Positions 50,823 to 64,000 of a stretch of 64,000 nt of DNA are shown in pieces. The position numbers and the translations under genes were made by a program. The stretch spans positions 1 through 64,000 of the forward strand of contig NZ_JAUAMB010000010.1 of the NCBI RefSeq assembly GCF_031010175.1, given 5' to 3'. This stretch comes from Halomonas sp. SpR1 (GTDB taxonomy: Bacteria > Pseudomonadota > Gammaproteobacteria > Pseudomonadales > Halomonadaceae). Under the pieces are notes generated by a model. The model had not been told where the DNA came from. It saw nothing but the letters and a program-made list of their open reading frames with translations, and ran no database searches. Every line of letters begins with the position of its first letter. Position 1 is the first letter of the stretch.

Positions 50823-52883
50823 ATGGCAGTTACAGCTTGGCGAACGACTTTCTACATGGCCGTGGCCGCACTATTTTCACTATTGCCCTCTTTGGCGGCT
50901 GCCTCGGTGCTGACCGATATTGACATTCAGCCCGCCGAGAACGGTGGCATCCACCTTGACCTGCGCTTTACCGGCAGCGTTCCCGAACTGCGCAGCTACC
51001 GCTTGGACTCTCCACCCCGGGTGTCGCTGGATCTGGCTGCAACCCAGAGCGGGCTTGCTGATCGGCGCATTAACGTTAATCGTCACGGTATCGAGCAAAT
51101 TACCGCGCTGGAGGGCAATGGCCGTACGCGTTTGGTGGTCAATCTCAGCGAGCCCCAGACATTCACGTCCCGTGTGCTGGGGGATCGTCTACGCATTACC
51201 TTTGCTCCAGATGCCAGCCGCTCGCCTAGCTCTTTCCCCAGCGTCTCTTCAGCGGGGCTTGAAACTGACGAAGGGCCGCAGATTGAAAATATTGATTTTC
51301 GTCGCGGCCCGGACGGCGCCGGTCGCTTGATCGTCACCTTTGATCGCGAAGGCGTCGAGGCCAACGTGCGGGAAGGCGGCCCCGATCAAGTGATGGTGAA
51401 TCTGCGCGATGTGGCGATTCCAGACTCGCTAAACCAGGTCTACGATGTTACCGACTTTGCGACCCCCGTCACCCGGGTTACGCCCCGTGCCAGCCAAGGT
51501 GATACCCAATTAGCAGTTGCCACCCAGGGCGCTTATGCGATGATCTCCTCGCAAAGTGGTCGCACGCTAACCGTGGAAGTGCAGCCCGCCAGCCAGGAAT
51601 CACAACCCTCTGAAGCAACAGGTGAGCGCTTCACCGGTGAGCGCTTGAGTCTTAATTTTCAGGATATCGAAGTACGCTCGGTGCTGGCCACGCTGGCCCA
51701 GTTCACCGGGCTAAACTTAGTCGCCAGCGATAGCGTAACCGGGCGGGTAACGCTCAACTTGAATGACGTGCCCTGGGATCAGGCGCTGGCGCTGATTCTG
51801 CAAAGCCAGGGACTATCGAGCCGTGAACAGGGCAATGTGATTGTGGTGGCGCCCGCCAGTGAACTGGCCGATTTAGAGCGTCAGGAGCTAGAGGCCCGCA
51901 ACCAGCGCGAAACGCTCTCACCGCTGGTCACCGAATTTATCGAGATCAAGTATGCCCGGGCCCATGATTTAGCCCAGCTGTTACGCGGTGGCGATGAGGA
52001 TGGCTTTGGGCTTCTCACCGAGCGTGGTCGTGTCAGCATTGATAACCGCACCAACACGCTGCTGGTTCAGGATACCGCCGATCAGGTGCGCGATATCGTA
52101 CGCACCATAGATCGCCTGGATGTGGCCGTCCGCCAGGTACAAATAGAGGCGCGCATTGTCATCGCTCGGGACACCGCTTCCCGCGAACTGGGGGTTAACT
52201 GGGGTATGTCGAGCACCCGTGGCTTTCAAGAGAGGGAAGACGGCACCTTCAGTCGGCGCGATATCAATCCCGGTGGCATTAACCGGGCGCAGGGGGGCTT
52301 GGCGGTGGATCTAGGCGCCGCCACGGGGCCGGGCACCGGCTTTAGCTTTGGCTATTTATCCGGCGATATCCTGCTGGATCTGGAGCTGCGCGCACTGGAG
52401 AGCGAAGGGAAAAGCCAGACCATTTCTCAGCCTAGGATTATTACTGCCAATCAACGTACCGCCAAAATTAGCCAGGGTGAAGAGCGTGCCTTCCAGAGTG
52501 TCGATGGCAACGATAATCCGGATACCGAGTTCAAAGAGGCCGTACTTTCGTTGGAAGTCACCCCGCAGATTACCCCGGATAATCGTATTATCATGGATCT
52601 GGTGATTAAAAATGACAGTTTTCGTGAATCGGAGTTTGGCGGTGAGCCGCCGATTGATACCAATACAATTGAAACCCAAGTGCTGGTAGATAACGGCCAA
52701 ACGGTGGTGTTAGGCGGAATTTTGACCACCGAAGAGCTGCGCCAAATCGCCAAAACACCGCTGTTGGGTGATATTCCTTTGCTCGGTAGACTGTTTCGCT
52801 ATACCGAAGAGAGCAATGAAAAGGTAGAGTTGTTAGTCTTTATTACTCCACGACTCCTAGACGATGGCTTAACGGTTCGCTGA
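50823..52883 (+). CDS. pilQ: Type IV pilus secretin PilQ
   Basis: Outer-membrane secretin of 686 residues with a signal peptide ([16 protein letters not shown]). Two AMIN domains bind peptidoglycan (around 30-120 and 155-240), followed by STN/N0 ([20 protein letters not shown]), an N1 domain ([20 protein letters not shown]), and the secretin core with [20 protein letters not shown] and the terminal [20 protein letters not shown]. It forms the pore for the pilus. Its stop overlaps aroK by 1 nt. Confidence 0.95.
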   Translation: MAVTAWRTTFYMAVAALFSLLPSLAAASVLTDIDIQPAENGGIHLDLRFTGSVPELRSYRLDSPPRVSLDLAATQSGLADRRINVNRHGIEQITALEGNGRTRLVVNLSEPQTFTSRVLGDRLRITFAPDASRSPSSFPSVSSAGLETDEGPQIENIDFRRGPDGAGRLIVTFDREGVEANVREGGPDQVMVNLRDVAIPDSLNQVYDVTDFATPVTRVTPRASQGDTQLAVATQGAYAMISSQSGRTLTVEVQPASQESQPSEATGERFTGERLSLNFQDIEVRSVLATLAQFTGLNLVASDSVTGRVTLNLNDVPWDQALALILQSQGLSSREQGNVIVVAPASELADLERQELEARNQRETLSPLVTEFIEIKYARAHDLAQLLRGGDEDGFGLLTERGRVSIDNRTNTLLVQDTADQVRDIVRTIDRLDVAVRQVQIEARIVIARDTASRELGVNWGMSSTRGFQEREDGTFSRRDINPGGINRAQGGLAVDLGAATGPGTGFSFGYLSGDILLDLELRALESEGKSQTISQPRIITANQRTAKISQGEERAFQSVDGNDNPDTEFKEAVLSLEVTPQITPDNRIIMDLVIKNDSFRESEFGGEPPIDTNTIETQVLVDNGQTVVLGGILTTEELRQIAKTPLLGDIPLLGRLFRYTEESNEKVELLVFITPRLLDDGLTVR

Positions 52884-53461
52884 TGCAGGATTTACCTAAT
52901 TTATTTCTCATAGGCCCCATGGGGGCTGGCAAAAGCACCATTGGTCGCCTATTGGCGGCCGAGCTTGCGCGTCCGTTTTACGACAGTGACCACGCCATCC
53001 AAGACCGCTGCGGGGCTGATATCCCGTGGATTTTTGATGTGGAGGGCGAACAGGGTTTTCGGCTGCGGGAAATTCATATGATTGATGAGTTAACCCAGCT
53101 CTCTCCGGTGGTGGTCGCCACCGGTGGCGGTGCAGTGCTGCGCGAAGAGAATCGCCGCGCCCTGCGCGAGCGTGGCACGGTGGTCTATCTGCTGACCACC
53201 GTTGACCAGCAGCTCAAGCGGACAGCGAAAGATCGCAACCGGCCACTATTGCAGTGCGCCAACCGCGAACAGGTGCTCAACGACATGTTCGCCCAGCGCG
53301 ACCCGCTCTATCGCGCCACCTCAGATATTGCCGTGCGCACTGACCGCCGTAGCCCTCGAGCGGTAGTCAATGAAATCCTGCGCCGAGTGCATCGGCTGGT
53401 GGATCCCCTCGAACCCTCCTCATCGTCGGCTGGAACGCTTAACCATAAGGTATCACCATGA
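52883..53461 (+). CDS. aroK: Shikimate kinase
   Basis: 192 residues. P-loop [15 protein letters not shown], shikimate-binding [20 protein letters not shown] and [11 protein letters not shown], and lid [11 protein letters not shown] are all present. It phosphorylates shikimate in aromatic amino acid synthesis. The coupling pilQ-aroK-aroB (1-nt and 4-nt overlaps) is the conserved gammaproteobacterial arrangement. Confidence 0.95.
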   Translation: MQDLPNLFLIGPMGAGKSTIGRLLAAELARPFYDSDHAIQDRCGADIPWIFDVEGEQGFRLREIHMIDELTQLSPVVVATGGGAVLREENRRALRERGTVVYLLTTVDQQLKRTAKDRNRPLLQCANREQVLNDMFAQRDPLYRATSDIAVRTDRRSPRAVVNEILRRVHRLVDPLEPSSSSAGTLNHKVSP

Positions 53462-54564
53462 CCTCGACAGCCAGCGCGCCACGTATGCTAAACGTTGCTT
53501 TAGACGAGCGCAGCTACCCGATTTATATTGGCACTGGACTGATTGGCAAAGCCGATACGCTGACCCCGTACTTGGCCGGGCAGCAAGTATTGGTGGTGAC
53601 CAATGAGACCATCGCGCCACTCTATCTGGAAAAACTCTGCGCCAGCCTGCCGAATCACTTGGATGTTCGCACGCTGGTGCTGCCCGATGGCGAGCAGTAT
53701 AAAACCATCGAGCAGGTCAGCCGGATCTGGGACGCGCTGCTCGAGGCTGGTTTTAACCGCCGCTGCACCCTGATCGCTTTGGGCGGTGGGGTAATTGGCG
53801 ATATGGTCGGCTATGCCGCCGCTTCTTATCAACGCGGTGTGGCATTTATCCAGGTGCCCACCACGCTGCTTTCCCAGGTGGATTCGTCGGTGGGGGGCAA
53901 AACCGGCGTTAACCATCCGCTGGGTAAAAACATGATCGGCGCTTTCTGGCAGCCCAAAGCCGTGCTGGTGGATATCGATACGCTCAAGAGCCTGCCCCGC
54001 CGAGAGCTGTCGGCCGGTATGGCCGAGGTGATTAAGTACGGCTTGATCCGTGACGAAGCGTTTTTAGGCTGGCTGGAAGCCAACATGGCCGCGCTACTTA
54101 ATGTTGAGCCTGACTTAGTCGCCGAGGCGATTGCGTGCAGTTGCCAAATCAAAGCCGACATTGTTGCCGAGGATGAGACCGAGCAGGGCGTCCGGGCGCT
54201 ACTTAATCTGGGCCATACTTTTGGTCACGCCATTGAGGCCCACCAGGGCTACGGTAATTGGCTGCACGGCGAGGCGGTAGGCGCGGGCATGGCCATGGCG
54301 GCAACGCTTTCTCGACGCTTGGGCTGGATCACCGGCGCAGCGCTGGAACGAACCCTGGCGGTAATTGAGAGCGCCGAGCTGCCGCTGGCGGCACCGGCGA
54401 ATATGACCAGCGATGACTTCTTAACCCGTATGCGGCTGGATAAAAAAAATACCGGTACTCGGCTGCGCTTGGTGCTGCTTAACGCCCTGGGTGATGCCTG
54501 CATCAGCGATGCAACACCTCTAGGCGTCCTGCGCAAGCTGCTGGATGACTATCCGCGCCGCTGA
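53458..54564 (+). CDS. aroB: 3-dehydroquinate synthase
   Basis: 368 residues. [60 protein letters not shown] and metal-ligand region [20 protein letters not shown] with HGEAV identify it. It cyclises DAHP to dehydroquinate using NAD and a divalent metal. Overlaps aroK by 4 nt and is followed by a terminator. Confidence 0.95.
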   Translation: MTSTASAPRMLNVALDERSYPIYIGTGLIGKADTLTPYLAGQQVLVVTNETIAPLYLEKLCASLPNHLDVRTLVLPDGEQYKTIEQVSRIWDALLEAGFNRRCTLIALGGGVIGDMVGYAAASYQRGVAFIQVPTTLLSQVDSSVGGKTGVNHPLGKNMIGAFWQPKAVLVDIDTLKSLPRRELSAGMAEVIKYGLIRDEAFLGWLEANMAALLNVEPDLVAEAIACSCQIKADIVAEDETEQGVRALLNLGHTFGHAIEAHQGYGNWLHGEAVGAGMAMAATLSRRLGWITGAALERTLAVIESAELPLAAPANMTSDDFLTRMRLDKKNTGTRLRLVLLNALGDACISDATPLGVLRKLLDDYPRR

Positions 54565-55081
54565 GCAACGACTTTCGCGATTCAGTTAAGCGTGATCTAG
54601 TTAAGAGAGCCCGCCGGCCCTCATTAGCCGCCTGGTAAAACCAGGCTCGCTAATGAGGGCCGTTTTGCATGCGCGCAGCATTATTTTCAGCCAAGTAGTA
54701 GAACAGTGTTTCTATATAATCCGTATGCCTTATGCGCTATCGGCATGAGCTTGTAAGCCCTATTTAGACTAAAGTTCAATGGAAAATAAAAAGCGTTAAA
54801 ATAGCGTTTTATATAATTACAAGTGTTTGAAGTATATGCTTTTTTTTCTTGAATGAGAATGCAAATACAGGATTTGAAAAGAGTTTCTCTGACGTTGAAG
54901 GTGCCAAGAGATTGCGCAAAGTGGCCACCAATCGCTATGCTGACCGGCCATTTTGTTGCGGCAGCGAACGTGGGAAGCACCCCATCCTGGGCAGGTTATT
55001 AGCACTATAAAAAAAGCAAAACCGTCCTTTATACCATAAGAACGCTGCTAAAAAAATACGCTGACTAGTAGAGGCACGCCC
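54565..55081. other. Long non-coding spacer before gltB
   Basis: 517 nt. The left part holds the aroB terminator. The rest is unusually AT-rich, with TATAAT-like hexamers at 54715-54720 and 54812-54817, but no convincing -35 partner for either. It is probably the gltB regulatory region and leader. I see no gene; an open frame on the minus strand (54687-54980) lacks protein character. Confidence 0.5.
54616..54665 (+). terminator. Intrinsic terminator after aroB
   Basis: GGCCCTCATTAGC (54616-54628) pairs perfectly with GCTAATGAGGGCC (54649-54661), enclosing a second small hairpin CCTGGT-AAA-ACCAGG, and GTTTT follows. It closes the pilMNOPQ-aroKB operon. Confidence 0.82.
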
Positions 55082-58000
55082 ATGAATAGAGGTCTTCACC
55101 AGCCTGGCGAGTTTCGCGATAACTGTGGTTTTGGCCTGATTGCCCATATGGAAGGCCAGGCTAGCCACGACTTGCTGAAAACTGCCATTGAATCTTTGAC
55201 CTGCATGACCCACCGGGGCGGTATCGCTGCCGACGGCAAGACCGGCGACGGCTGTGGTTTGCTACTTAAAATGCCTACCCCCTTTATGCAGGAACTGGCT
55301 AAAGAGGTGTTTGGTACCGAGCTGGGCGACCGCTTTGCCGTGGGCGTGGTATTTCTACCCAACGATGACGCCCGTGAAGCGCATGCCCGTGACACCCTGA
55401 CCCGCGAACTTGAAGCGCGCGGGCTTAATGTACTCGGCTGGCGCGATGTGCCTACAGACCCGAGCGTTTGTGGCCCAATGGCACTCGACTGCCTGCCGCG
55501 CATTCGTCAGCTGTTTGTGCAGCCAGGCCAGGGCGAACACTTCGATGTTGACCTGTTTATGGCCCGCCGTCGTGCGGAGCAGGCGCTGCGTGACGAAGAG
55601 GATTTCTACGTCGCCTCGCTGTCGTCAGAAGTCATCTCCTATAAAGGCTTGATGATGCCGGAAGACCTACCGGCGTTCTATCAGGACTTGAACGACCCGC
55701 GCCTGGAAACCGCCATTTGTGTTTTCCACCAGCGTTTCTCGACCAATACCGCTCCCCGTTGGCCGCTGGCGCAGCCGTTCCGACTGCTGGCACACAATGG
55801 TGAGATCAACACCATTGAAGCCAACCGTGGCTGGGCGAACTCGCGTAAGGCGAATTTCGTCAACGAGCGCCTGCCGGATATCGCCGAGCTGGACGAGATC
55901 GTCAACACCACCGGTTCCGACTCCTCCAGCATGGATAACATGCTGGAAGTGCTGCTCACCGGTGGGATGGAGTTGCACCGCGCGGTGCGCATGATGGTGC
56001 CGCCCGCCTGGCAGAACGTCGAAACCATGGACGCCGAGCTGCGTGCCTTCTACGAATACAACTCCATGCATATGGAGCCATGGGATGGCCCCGCGGGCGT
56101 AGTCATGACCGATGGCCGCCAAGCGGTATGTATGCTTGACCGTAACGGCCTGCGTCCGGCGCGCTGGGTGATTACCAAAAACGGCTATATCACCCTGGCA
56201 TCAGAAATCGGCACCTACGGCTATAAGCCTGAAGATGTGGTCGCCAAAGGCCGCGTTGGTCCAGGTCAAATGCTCGCCGTGGATACCCAAACCGGTGAAG
56301 TACTGCACACTACCGATATCGATGAGCGGCTGAAATCTGCCTACCCCTATAAGCGTTGGTTGAAGCAGGAAGCGAGCTATTTGGAGTCGGCGTTGACCGA
56401 GCTTGCGCGTTTCCAAACCATGGATACCGATGCGCTTAACGCTCAGCAGAAGCTGTTCCAGGTCAGCTTTGAAGAGCGTGACCAGGTACTACGCCCGCTG
56501 GCAGAGAGCGGCCAGGAAGCCGTTGGCTCAATGGGCGACGATACGCCCATGGCGGTGCTGTCGAGCCGTCCGCGTCTGTTGACCGACTACTTCCGCCAGA
56601 AATTCGCCCAGGTTACCAACCCGGCGATTGACCCGCTGCGCGAAGCGATCGTAATGTCCCTGGAAACCTGCTGCGGCGCGGAGCTGAATGTTTTTAAAGC
56701 CACGCCTGAGCACGCTCACCGTTTGATTTTGACCACGCCGGTATTGTCGCCGCGCAAATTTACCGCGCTGGTGAGTCAGGACGACCCGGCATTTGCCAGC
56801 CATACGCTGTCGCTGGGCTACGATCCTGAGCAACAGAGTCTGCACCAGGCGCTCAAAGCGCTGTGTGAAGAGGCCGAAGCACAGGTGCGCGCCGGTAAAG
56901 TCATTTTGGTTTTGACCGATGCCGAGCTGGCGAAAGGGCTTATTCCTATTCAGGCCGCCCTGGCAGTGGGAGCCGTGCACTCTCACTTAGGCCGTTTGGC
57001 GCTACGTCCCAATGCCAATATTGTGGTGGAAACCGGCTACGCGCGGGATGCGCATCAAATGGCGGTACTATTTGGTGTAGGTGCTACGGCGGTTTATCCG
57101 TGGCTGGCCTATCAGGTCATGGCGGATATGCACCGCACCGGCGAATTGACCGGCAACCCGGCTGATGGCCGTGAGAACTATCGCAAAGGCCTACAGAAAG
57201 GCTTGTTCAAGATCCTATCCAAAATGGGCATCTCGACGCTGGCCTCCTACCGTGGCTCGATGCTGTTCGAAGCCGTGGGTCTGGCGGACGAAGTGATGGA
57301 TATGTGCTTTGTGGGCATGGCGTCGCGCATCCAGGGCACCGGCTTCGCTGAGTTGCAAATGCAGCAGGCGCTGGCCGCTAAAGATGCCTGGATTCCCCGC
57401 AAAGGCATCTCCCAGGGCGGCATGTTCAAGTACGTGCACGGCCACGAGTACCACGCCTATAACCCCGATGTGGTGATGTCGCTGCAGGCGGCGGTTCAGG
57501 AAGGTAGCTACACCAAGTGGAAGAAGTTCGCACAACTGGTGAATGAGCGCCCGGTAGCTACCATCCGTGATTTGCTCAAGCTCAAGCCTGCTGAAACGCC
57601 GCTGGCACTGGATGAAGTTGAGCCGGTAGAAGAACTGCTGCCGCGCTTTGATAGCGCTGGTATGTCGCTGGGCGCGCTCTCGCCGGAAGCCCACGAAGCG
57701 CTGGCCCAGGCCATGAACGAGGCGGGCGGTCGCTCCAACTCCGGTGAAGGTGGTGAAGACCCGTCGCGCTACGGCACGATTCGTAGCTCGAAAATCAAGC
57801 AGATCGCCTCTGGCCGTTTTGGCGTAACCCCAGCGTACTTGGTCAATGCGGAAGTACTGCAGATCAAAGTTGCCCAGGGCGCTAAGCCCGGTGAAGGCGG
57901 TCAGTTGCCCGGCGGTAAGGTGAACCAACTGATTGCTCGGCTGCGCTACGCTGTACCTGGCGTGACGTTGATTTCGCCGCCGCCGCACCACGATATCTAC

Positions 58001-59524
58001 TCTATCGAGGACTTGGCCCAGCTGATTTTTGACCTTAAGCAGGTCAACCCTGACGCCCAGGTATCGGTGAAGCTGGTTTCCGAACCGGGCATCGGCACCA
58101 TTGCCACCGGCGTGGCCAAGGCCTATGCAGACTTGATTACCGTCTCTGGCTACGACGGCGGCACGGCGGCCAGCCCGCTGACCTCCATCAAGCACGCCGG
58201 TTCGCCCTGGGAATTGGGACTGCCGGAAGTGCACCAAGCGCTGCGAATCAACGGCCTGCGCGACAAAATTCGCCTGCAGACCGACGGCGGCCTGAAAACC
58301 GGCTTAGACGTGGTTAAAGCCGCGATCCTGGGGGCTGAGAGCTTCGGTTTTGGTACCGCGCCGATGGTGGCGCTGGGCTGTAAGTACCTGCGCATCTGTC
58401 ACCTCAACAACTGCGCCACCGGCGTCGCCACTCAGGATGATTTCCTGCGCGGCGAGCACTTCCGCGGCACCGTGGATATGGTCAAGAACTACTTCCGCTT
58501 TATCGCTGAAGAGGTGCGCGAGCTGATGGCCATGCTGGGCGTGCGCAAGCTGACTGATTTGATCGGCCGTACCGACCTGCTGGAAGTGCTGGAAGGCAAT
58601 ACGGCTTCCCAGCGCAAGCTCGATTTAACGCCGCTGCTGGCCAATGATTATGTACCTAAAGATGCGCCGCAGTTCTGTAAGGTCAGCCGAAACGTGCCTC
58701 ACGACCCGGGTGCCAAGAACCAGGAAGTGCTGGCAGCGCTGAAAGACGCCATCGAAAGCCAGTCGGGCGGTGAGTTTGATTTCACTATCACCAACTGTGA
58801 CCGCAGTGTGGGGGCGCTCACCTCCGGTGCCATTGCCAAGCGCTATGGTGAAGAGGGCCTGGAAGCGGCGCCAGTCACCGCCCGGTTCACCGGGGTGGCG
58901 GGGCAGAGCTTCGGGGTGTGGAACGCCCGTGGCCTGAACCTCTACCTTGAGGGCGACGCCAACGATTACGTGGGTAAAGGCATGAACGGCGGTAGTATCG
59001 TGATTGTGCCGCCCAAGGTCAGTCAGTTTGAGAGCCATAAAACCGCCATTATCGGCAACACCTGCTTGTACGGCGCCACCGGCGGCACGCTGTTTGCGGC
59101 GGGTACAGCGGGCGAGCGCTTTGCTGTGCGTAACTCCGGCGCCTCTGCCGTCATTGAAGGTGCAGGGGATCACTGCTGCGAATACATGACCGGCGGCCTG
59201 GTCTGCGTGCTCGGCGAAACCGGGGTGAACTTCGGCGCGGGGATGACCGGCGGGTTTGCCTATGTGTTGGATGAAGACCGTACTTTCGTGGATAAGTACA
59301 ACCACGAGTTGGTCGAAATTCATCGCGTTAACACAGAGGTGATGGAGGCGTATCGTCGTCACCTGCGTGAAATGATCGAAGCCTACGTGACCGCAACGGG
59401 TTCCGCGCGTGGGGCGGCTATTTTGGAAGACTTCAGCGACTATGCGCGCCACTTCTGGCTGGTTAAGCCAAAAGCGGCAAGCCTGGGTAGTTTGCTGGAT
59501 CAGTCTCGGCGTCAGCCGCAATAA
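55082..59524 (+). CDS. gltB: Glutamate synthase (NADPH) large subunit
   Basis: 1480 residues. After a short propeptide, C15 of [13 protein letters not shown] is the N-terminal glutaminase nucleophile. The central and FMN domains include [20 protein letters not shown] and [18 protein letters not shown]; the 3Fe-4S cysteines lie in [15 protein letters not shown]. The C-terminal beta-helix GXGXG domain ([20 protein letters not shown]) completes it. It makes glutamate from glutamine and 2-oxoglutarate. Followed after 36 nt by gltD. Confidence 0.96.
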   Translation: MNRGLHQPGEFRDNCGFGLIAHMEGQASHDLLKTAIESLTCMTHRGGIAADGKTGDGCGLLLKMPTPFMQELAKEVFGTELGDRFAVGVVFLPNDDAREAHARDTLTRELEARGLNVLGWRDVPTDPSVCGPMALDCLPRIRQLFVQPGQGEHFDVDLFMARRRAEQALRDEEDFYVASLSSEVISYKGLMMPEDLPAFYQDLNDPRLETAICVFHQRFSTNTAPRWPLAQPFRLLAHNGEINTIEANRGWANSRKANFVNERLPDIAELDEIVNTTGSDSSSMDNMLEVLLTGGMELHRAVRMMVPPAWQNVETMDAELRAFYEYNSMHMEPWDGPAGVVMTDGRQAVCMLDRNGLRPARWVITKNGYITLASEIGTYGYKPEDVVAKGRVGPGQMLAVDTQTGEVLHTTDIDERLKSAYPYKRWLKQEASYLESALTELARFQTMDTDALNAQQKLFQVSFEERDQVLRPLAESGQEAVGSMGDDTPMAVLSSRPRLLTDYFRQKFAQVTNPAIDPLREAIVMSLETCCGAELNVFKATPEHAHRLILTTPVLSPRKFTALVSQDDPAFASHTLSLGYDPEQQSLHQALKALCEEAEAQVRAGKVILVLTDAELAKGLIPIQAALAVGAVHSHLGRLALRPNANIVVETGYARDAHQMAVLFGVGATAVYPWLAYQVMADMHRTGELTGNPADGRENYRKGLQKGLFKILSKMGISTLASYRGSMLFEAVGLADEVMDMCFVGMASRIQGTGFAELQMQQALAAKDAWIPRKGISQGGMFKYVHGHEYHAYNPDVVMSLQAAVQEGSYTKWKKFAQLVNERPVATIRDLLKLKPAETPLALDEVEPVEELLPRFDSAGMSLGALSPEAHEALAQAMNEAGGRSNSGEGGEDPSRYGTIRSSKIKQIASGRFGVTPAYLVNAEVLQIKVAQGAKPGEGGQLPGGKVNQLIARLRYAVPGVTLISPPPHHDIYSIEDLAQLIFDLKQVNPDAQVSVKLVSEPGIGTIATGVAKAYADLITVSGYDGGTAASPLTSIKHAGSPWELGLPEVHQALRINGLRDKIRLQTDGGLKTGLDVVKAAILGAESFGFGTAPMVALGCKYLRICHLNNCATGVATQDDFLRGEHFRGTVDMVKNYFRFIAEEVRELMAMLGVRKLTDLIGRTDLLEVLEGNTASQRKLDLTPLLANDYVPKDAPQFCKVSRNVPHDPGAKNQEVLAALKDAIESQSGGEFDFTITNCDRSVGALTSGAIAKRYGEEGLEAAPVTARFTGVAGQSFGVWNARGLNLYLEGDANDYVGKGMNGGSIVIVPPKVSQFESHKTAIIGNTCLYGATGGTLFAAGTAGERFAVRNSGASAVIEGAGDHCCEYMTGGLVCVLGETGVNFGAGMTGGFAYVLDEDRTFVDKYNHELVEIHRVNTEVMEAYRRHLREMIEAYVTATGSARGAAILEDFSDYARHFWLVKPKAASLGSLLDQSRRQPQ

Positions 59525-60979
<1,455 letters not shown>

Positions 60980-61106
60980 CGCGCGCCTCACGCATAGAGC
61001 AGCGCCGGGGATAGGTCGTAGCGAGGGTCTTTTGTCATGGCCGGAATAACGCTCCATACAATTCCGGCATTCCCGCCATCCATGGCGGTCAGATGACAAA
61101 AGTAGC

Positions 61107-61143
61107 GCCCATGGATGGGTTCACAGCGCCCTCGCGTAGACCT
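61107..61143. repeat. Dispersed intergenic repeat, copy 2
   Basis: 61114-61135 equals 121-142 exactly. Downstream similarity is weaker (GACCTATC against AACCTGCC). Both copies have the same orientation on the plus strand and lie outside genes. Confidence 0.6.
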
Positions 61144-61204
61144 ATCGCTGGGGCGATGGCACAAGTGTGATTAAGTTGAGTAGGTTTTGACTGCTCAGTT
61201 CAAA

Positions 61205-61233
61205 TTGAGCCTTAGGTCGTAATCTGCTAGTCT
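61205..61233 (+). promoter_or_regulatory. Possible pyrG promoter
   Basis: TTGAGC (61205-61210), a 17-nt spacer and TAGTCT (61228-61233), about 60 nt ahead of the pyrG ATG. The fit to the sigma-70 consensus is moderate. Confidence 0.3.
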
Positions 61234-61273
61234 GTCGACCCATCCTGGCGTGGCTTTCTGCCGTGCCTTTTGA

Positions 61274-63826
<2,553 letters not shown>

Positions 63827-63906
63827 GTTGTTTTTGCTAATCAGTGCGTCGTTGAGTAGGGCGTTATATTAATAATTTTATCTAACTAACAGGAAAGGAC
63901 ACTGCT

Positions 63907-64000
63907 ATGACCAAAATTGTTGCTATCAGTGCGTTGGAAGTGCTGGATTCACGCGGTAACCCCACTGTGCAGGCGCATGTGCGCCTTGCCAGTGGTGCTG
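63907..64000 (+). CDS. eno: Enolase, 5' part (cut by window end)
   Basis: The 31 complete codons read MTKIVAISALEVLDSRGNPT then VQAHVRLASGA, the conserved enolase N terminus. AGGAAAGGA precedes the ATG. The gene runs off the right edge. Confidence 0.93.
   Translation, partial: MTKIVAISALEVLDSRGNPTVQAHVRLASGA

Noticed and set aside
57215-58237. 340-codon minus-strand frame over gltB
   Set aside because: Shadow of a strongly conserved gene; low-complexity translation and no start signal.

Overview
The window reads as chromosome of a moderately halophilic gammaproteobacterium, most likely Halomonas/Vreelandella (Halomonadaceae). This rests on overall protein character and on housekeeping blocks such as pilMNOPQ-aroK-aroB, gltB-gltD and pyrG-kdsA-eno; no rRNA or tRNA gene is present to confirm it. 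Most of the sequence is fairly GC-rich, dense with genes, and has ordinary Shine-Dalgarno sites.

Layout. (1) 0.2-9.8 kb: a catabolic and transport island. A leftward operon encodes a peptide/opine-type ABC importer (binding protein, two permeases, a fused double ATPase), an FAD-linked hydroxyacid dehydrogenase and a HisC-like aminotransferase. It diverges from a GntR/FCD regulator overlapping an acetylpolyamine-amidohydrolase-type deacetylase. (2) 9.8-20.2 kb: a defence-like accessory region. It holds a RelE/NadS-type toxin-antitoxin pair, a four-gene MksBEFG/Wadjet operon whose neighbouring genes all overlap by 4 nt, and then an AT-rich stretch of three single-gene cassettes. Each of these cassettes ends in an integron attC-like recombination site. 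The cassette genes encode a caspase/CHAT-like protein, a small multi-pass membrane protein and a HEPN (Apea-like) protein. No integrase gene is visible, so this looks like an integrase-less attC cluster. (3) 20.4-34.4 kb: mixed metabolic and repair genes. These are RNase Z, a DMT exporter, a lipoprotein, a DsbA-family protein, an oxidoreductase behind a SoxR-box promoter, an ABM/NIPSNAP pair opposite an ArsR-type regulator, a deletion-fused toxin-antitoxin relic, an exported MetX-like hydrolase, a UbiH-type monooxygenase, a sirtuin, AAG glycosylase, SelO, Pol IV, a hydrolase and a thiamine-binding-type protein. (4) 34.5-45.1 kb: a GABA/5-aminovalerate transaminase, an overlapping EAL and GGDEF pair, glutaryl-CoA dehydrogenase with a CaiB-family CoA-transferase and a GntR regulator, and a TAXI-TRAP transporter. 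(5) 45.2-64 kb: core genes. These are PBP1A divergent from pilMNOPQ-aroKB, then gltBD, pyrG, kdsA and the start of eno.

The most interesting part is 9.8-20.2 kb. A Wadjet-type plasmid-defence operon with the SMC gene first and a compact Toprim nuclease sits directly upstream of the cassette array, whose cargo carries protease-like and RNase-like motifs typical of abortive-infection effectors. A second theme is several unrelated imperfect tandem repeats of 13-16 nt in spacers (near 6.25, 25.3, 35.8, 45.2 and 49.0 kb), one of which has multiplied a ribosome-binding region. All functional statements are from reading translated sequence by eye; no database search was run.
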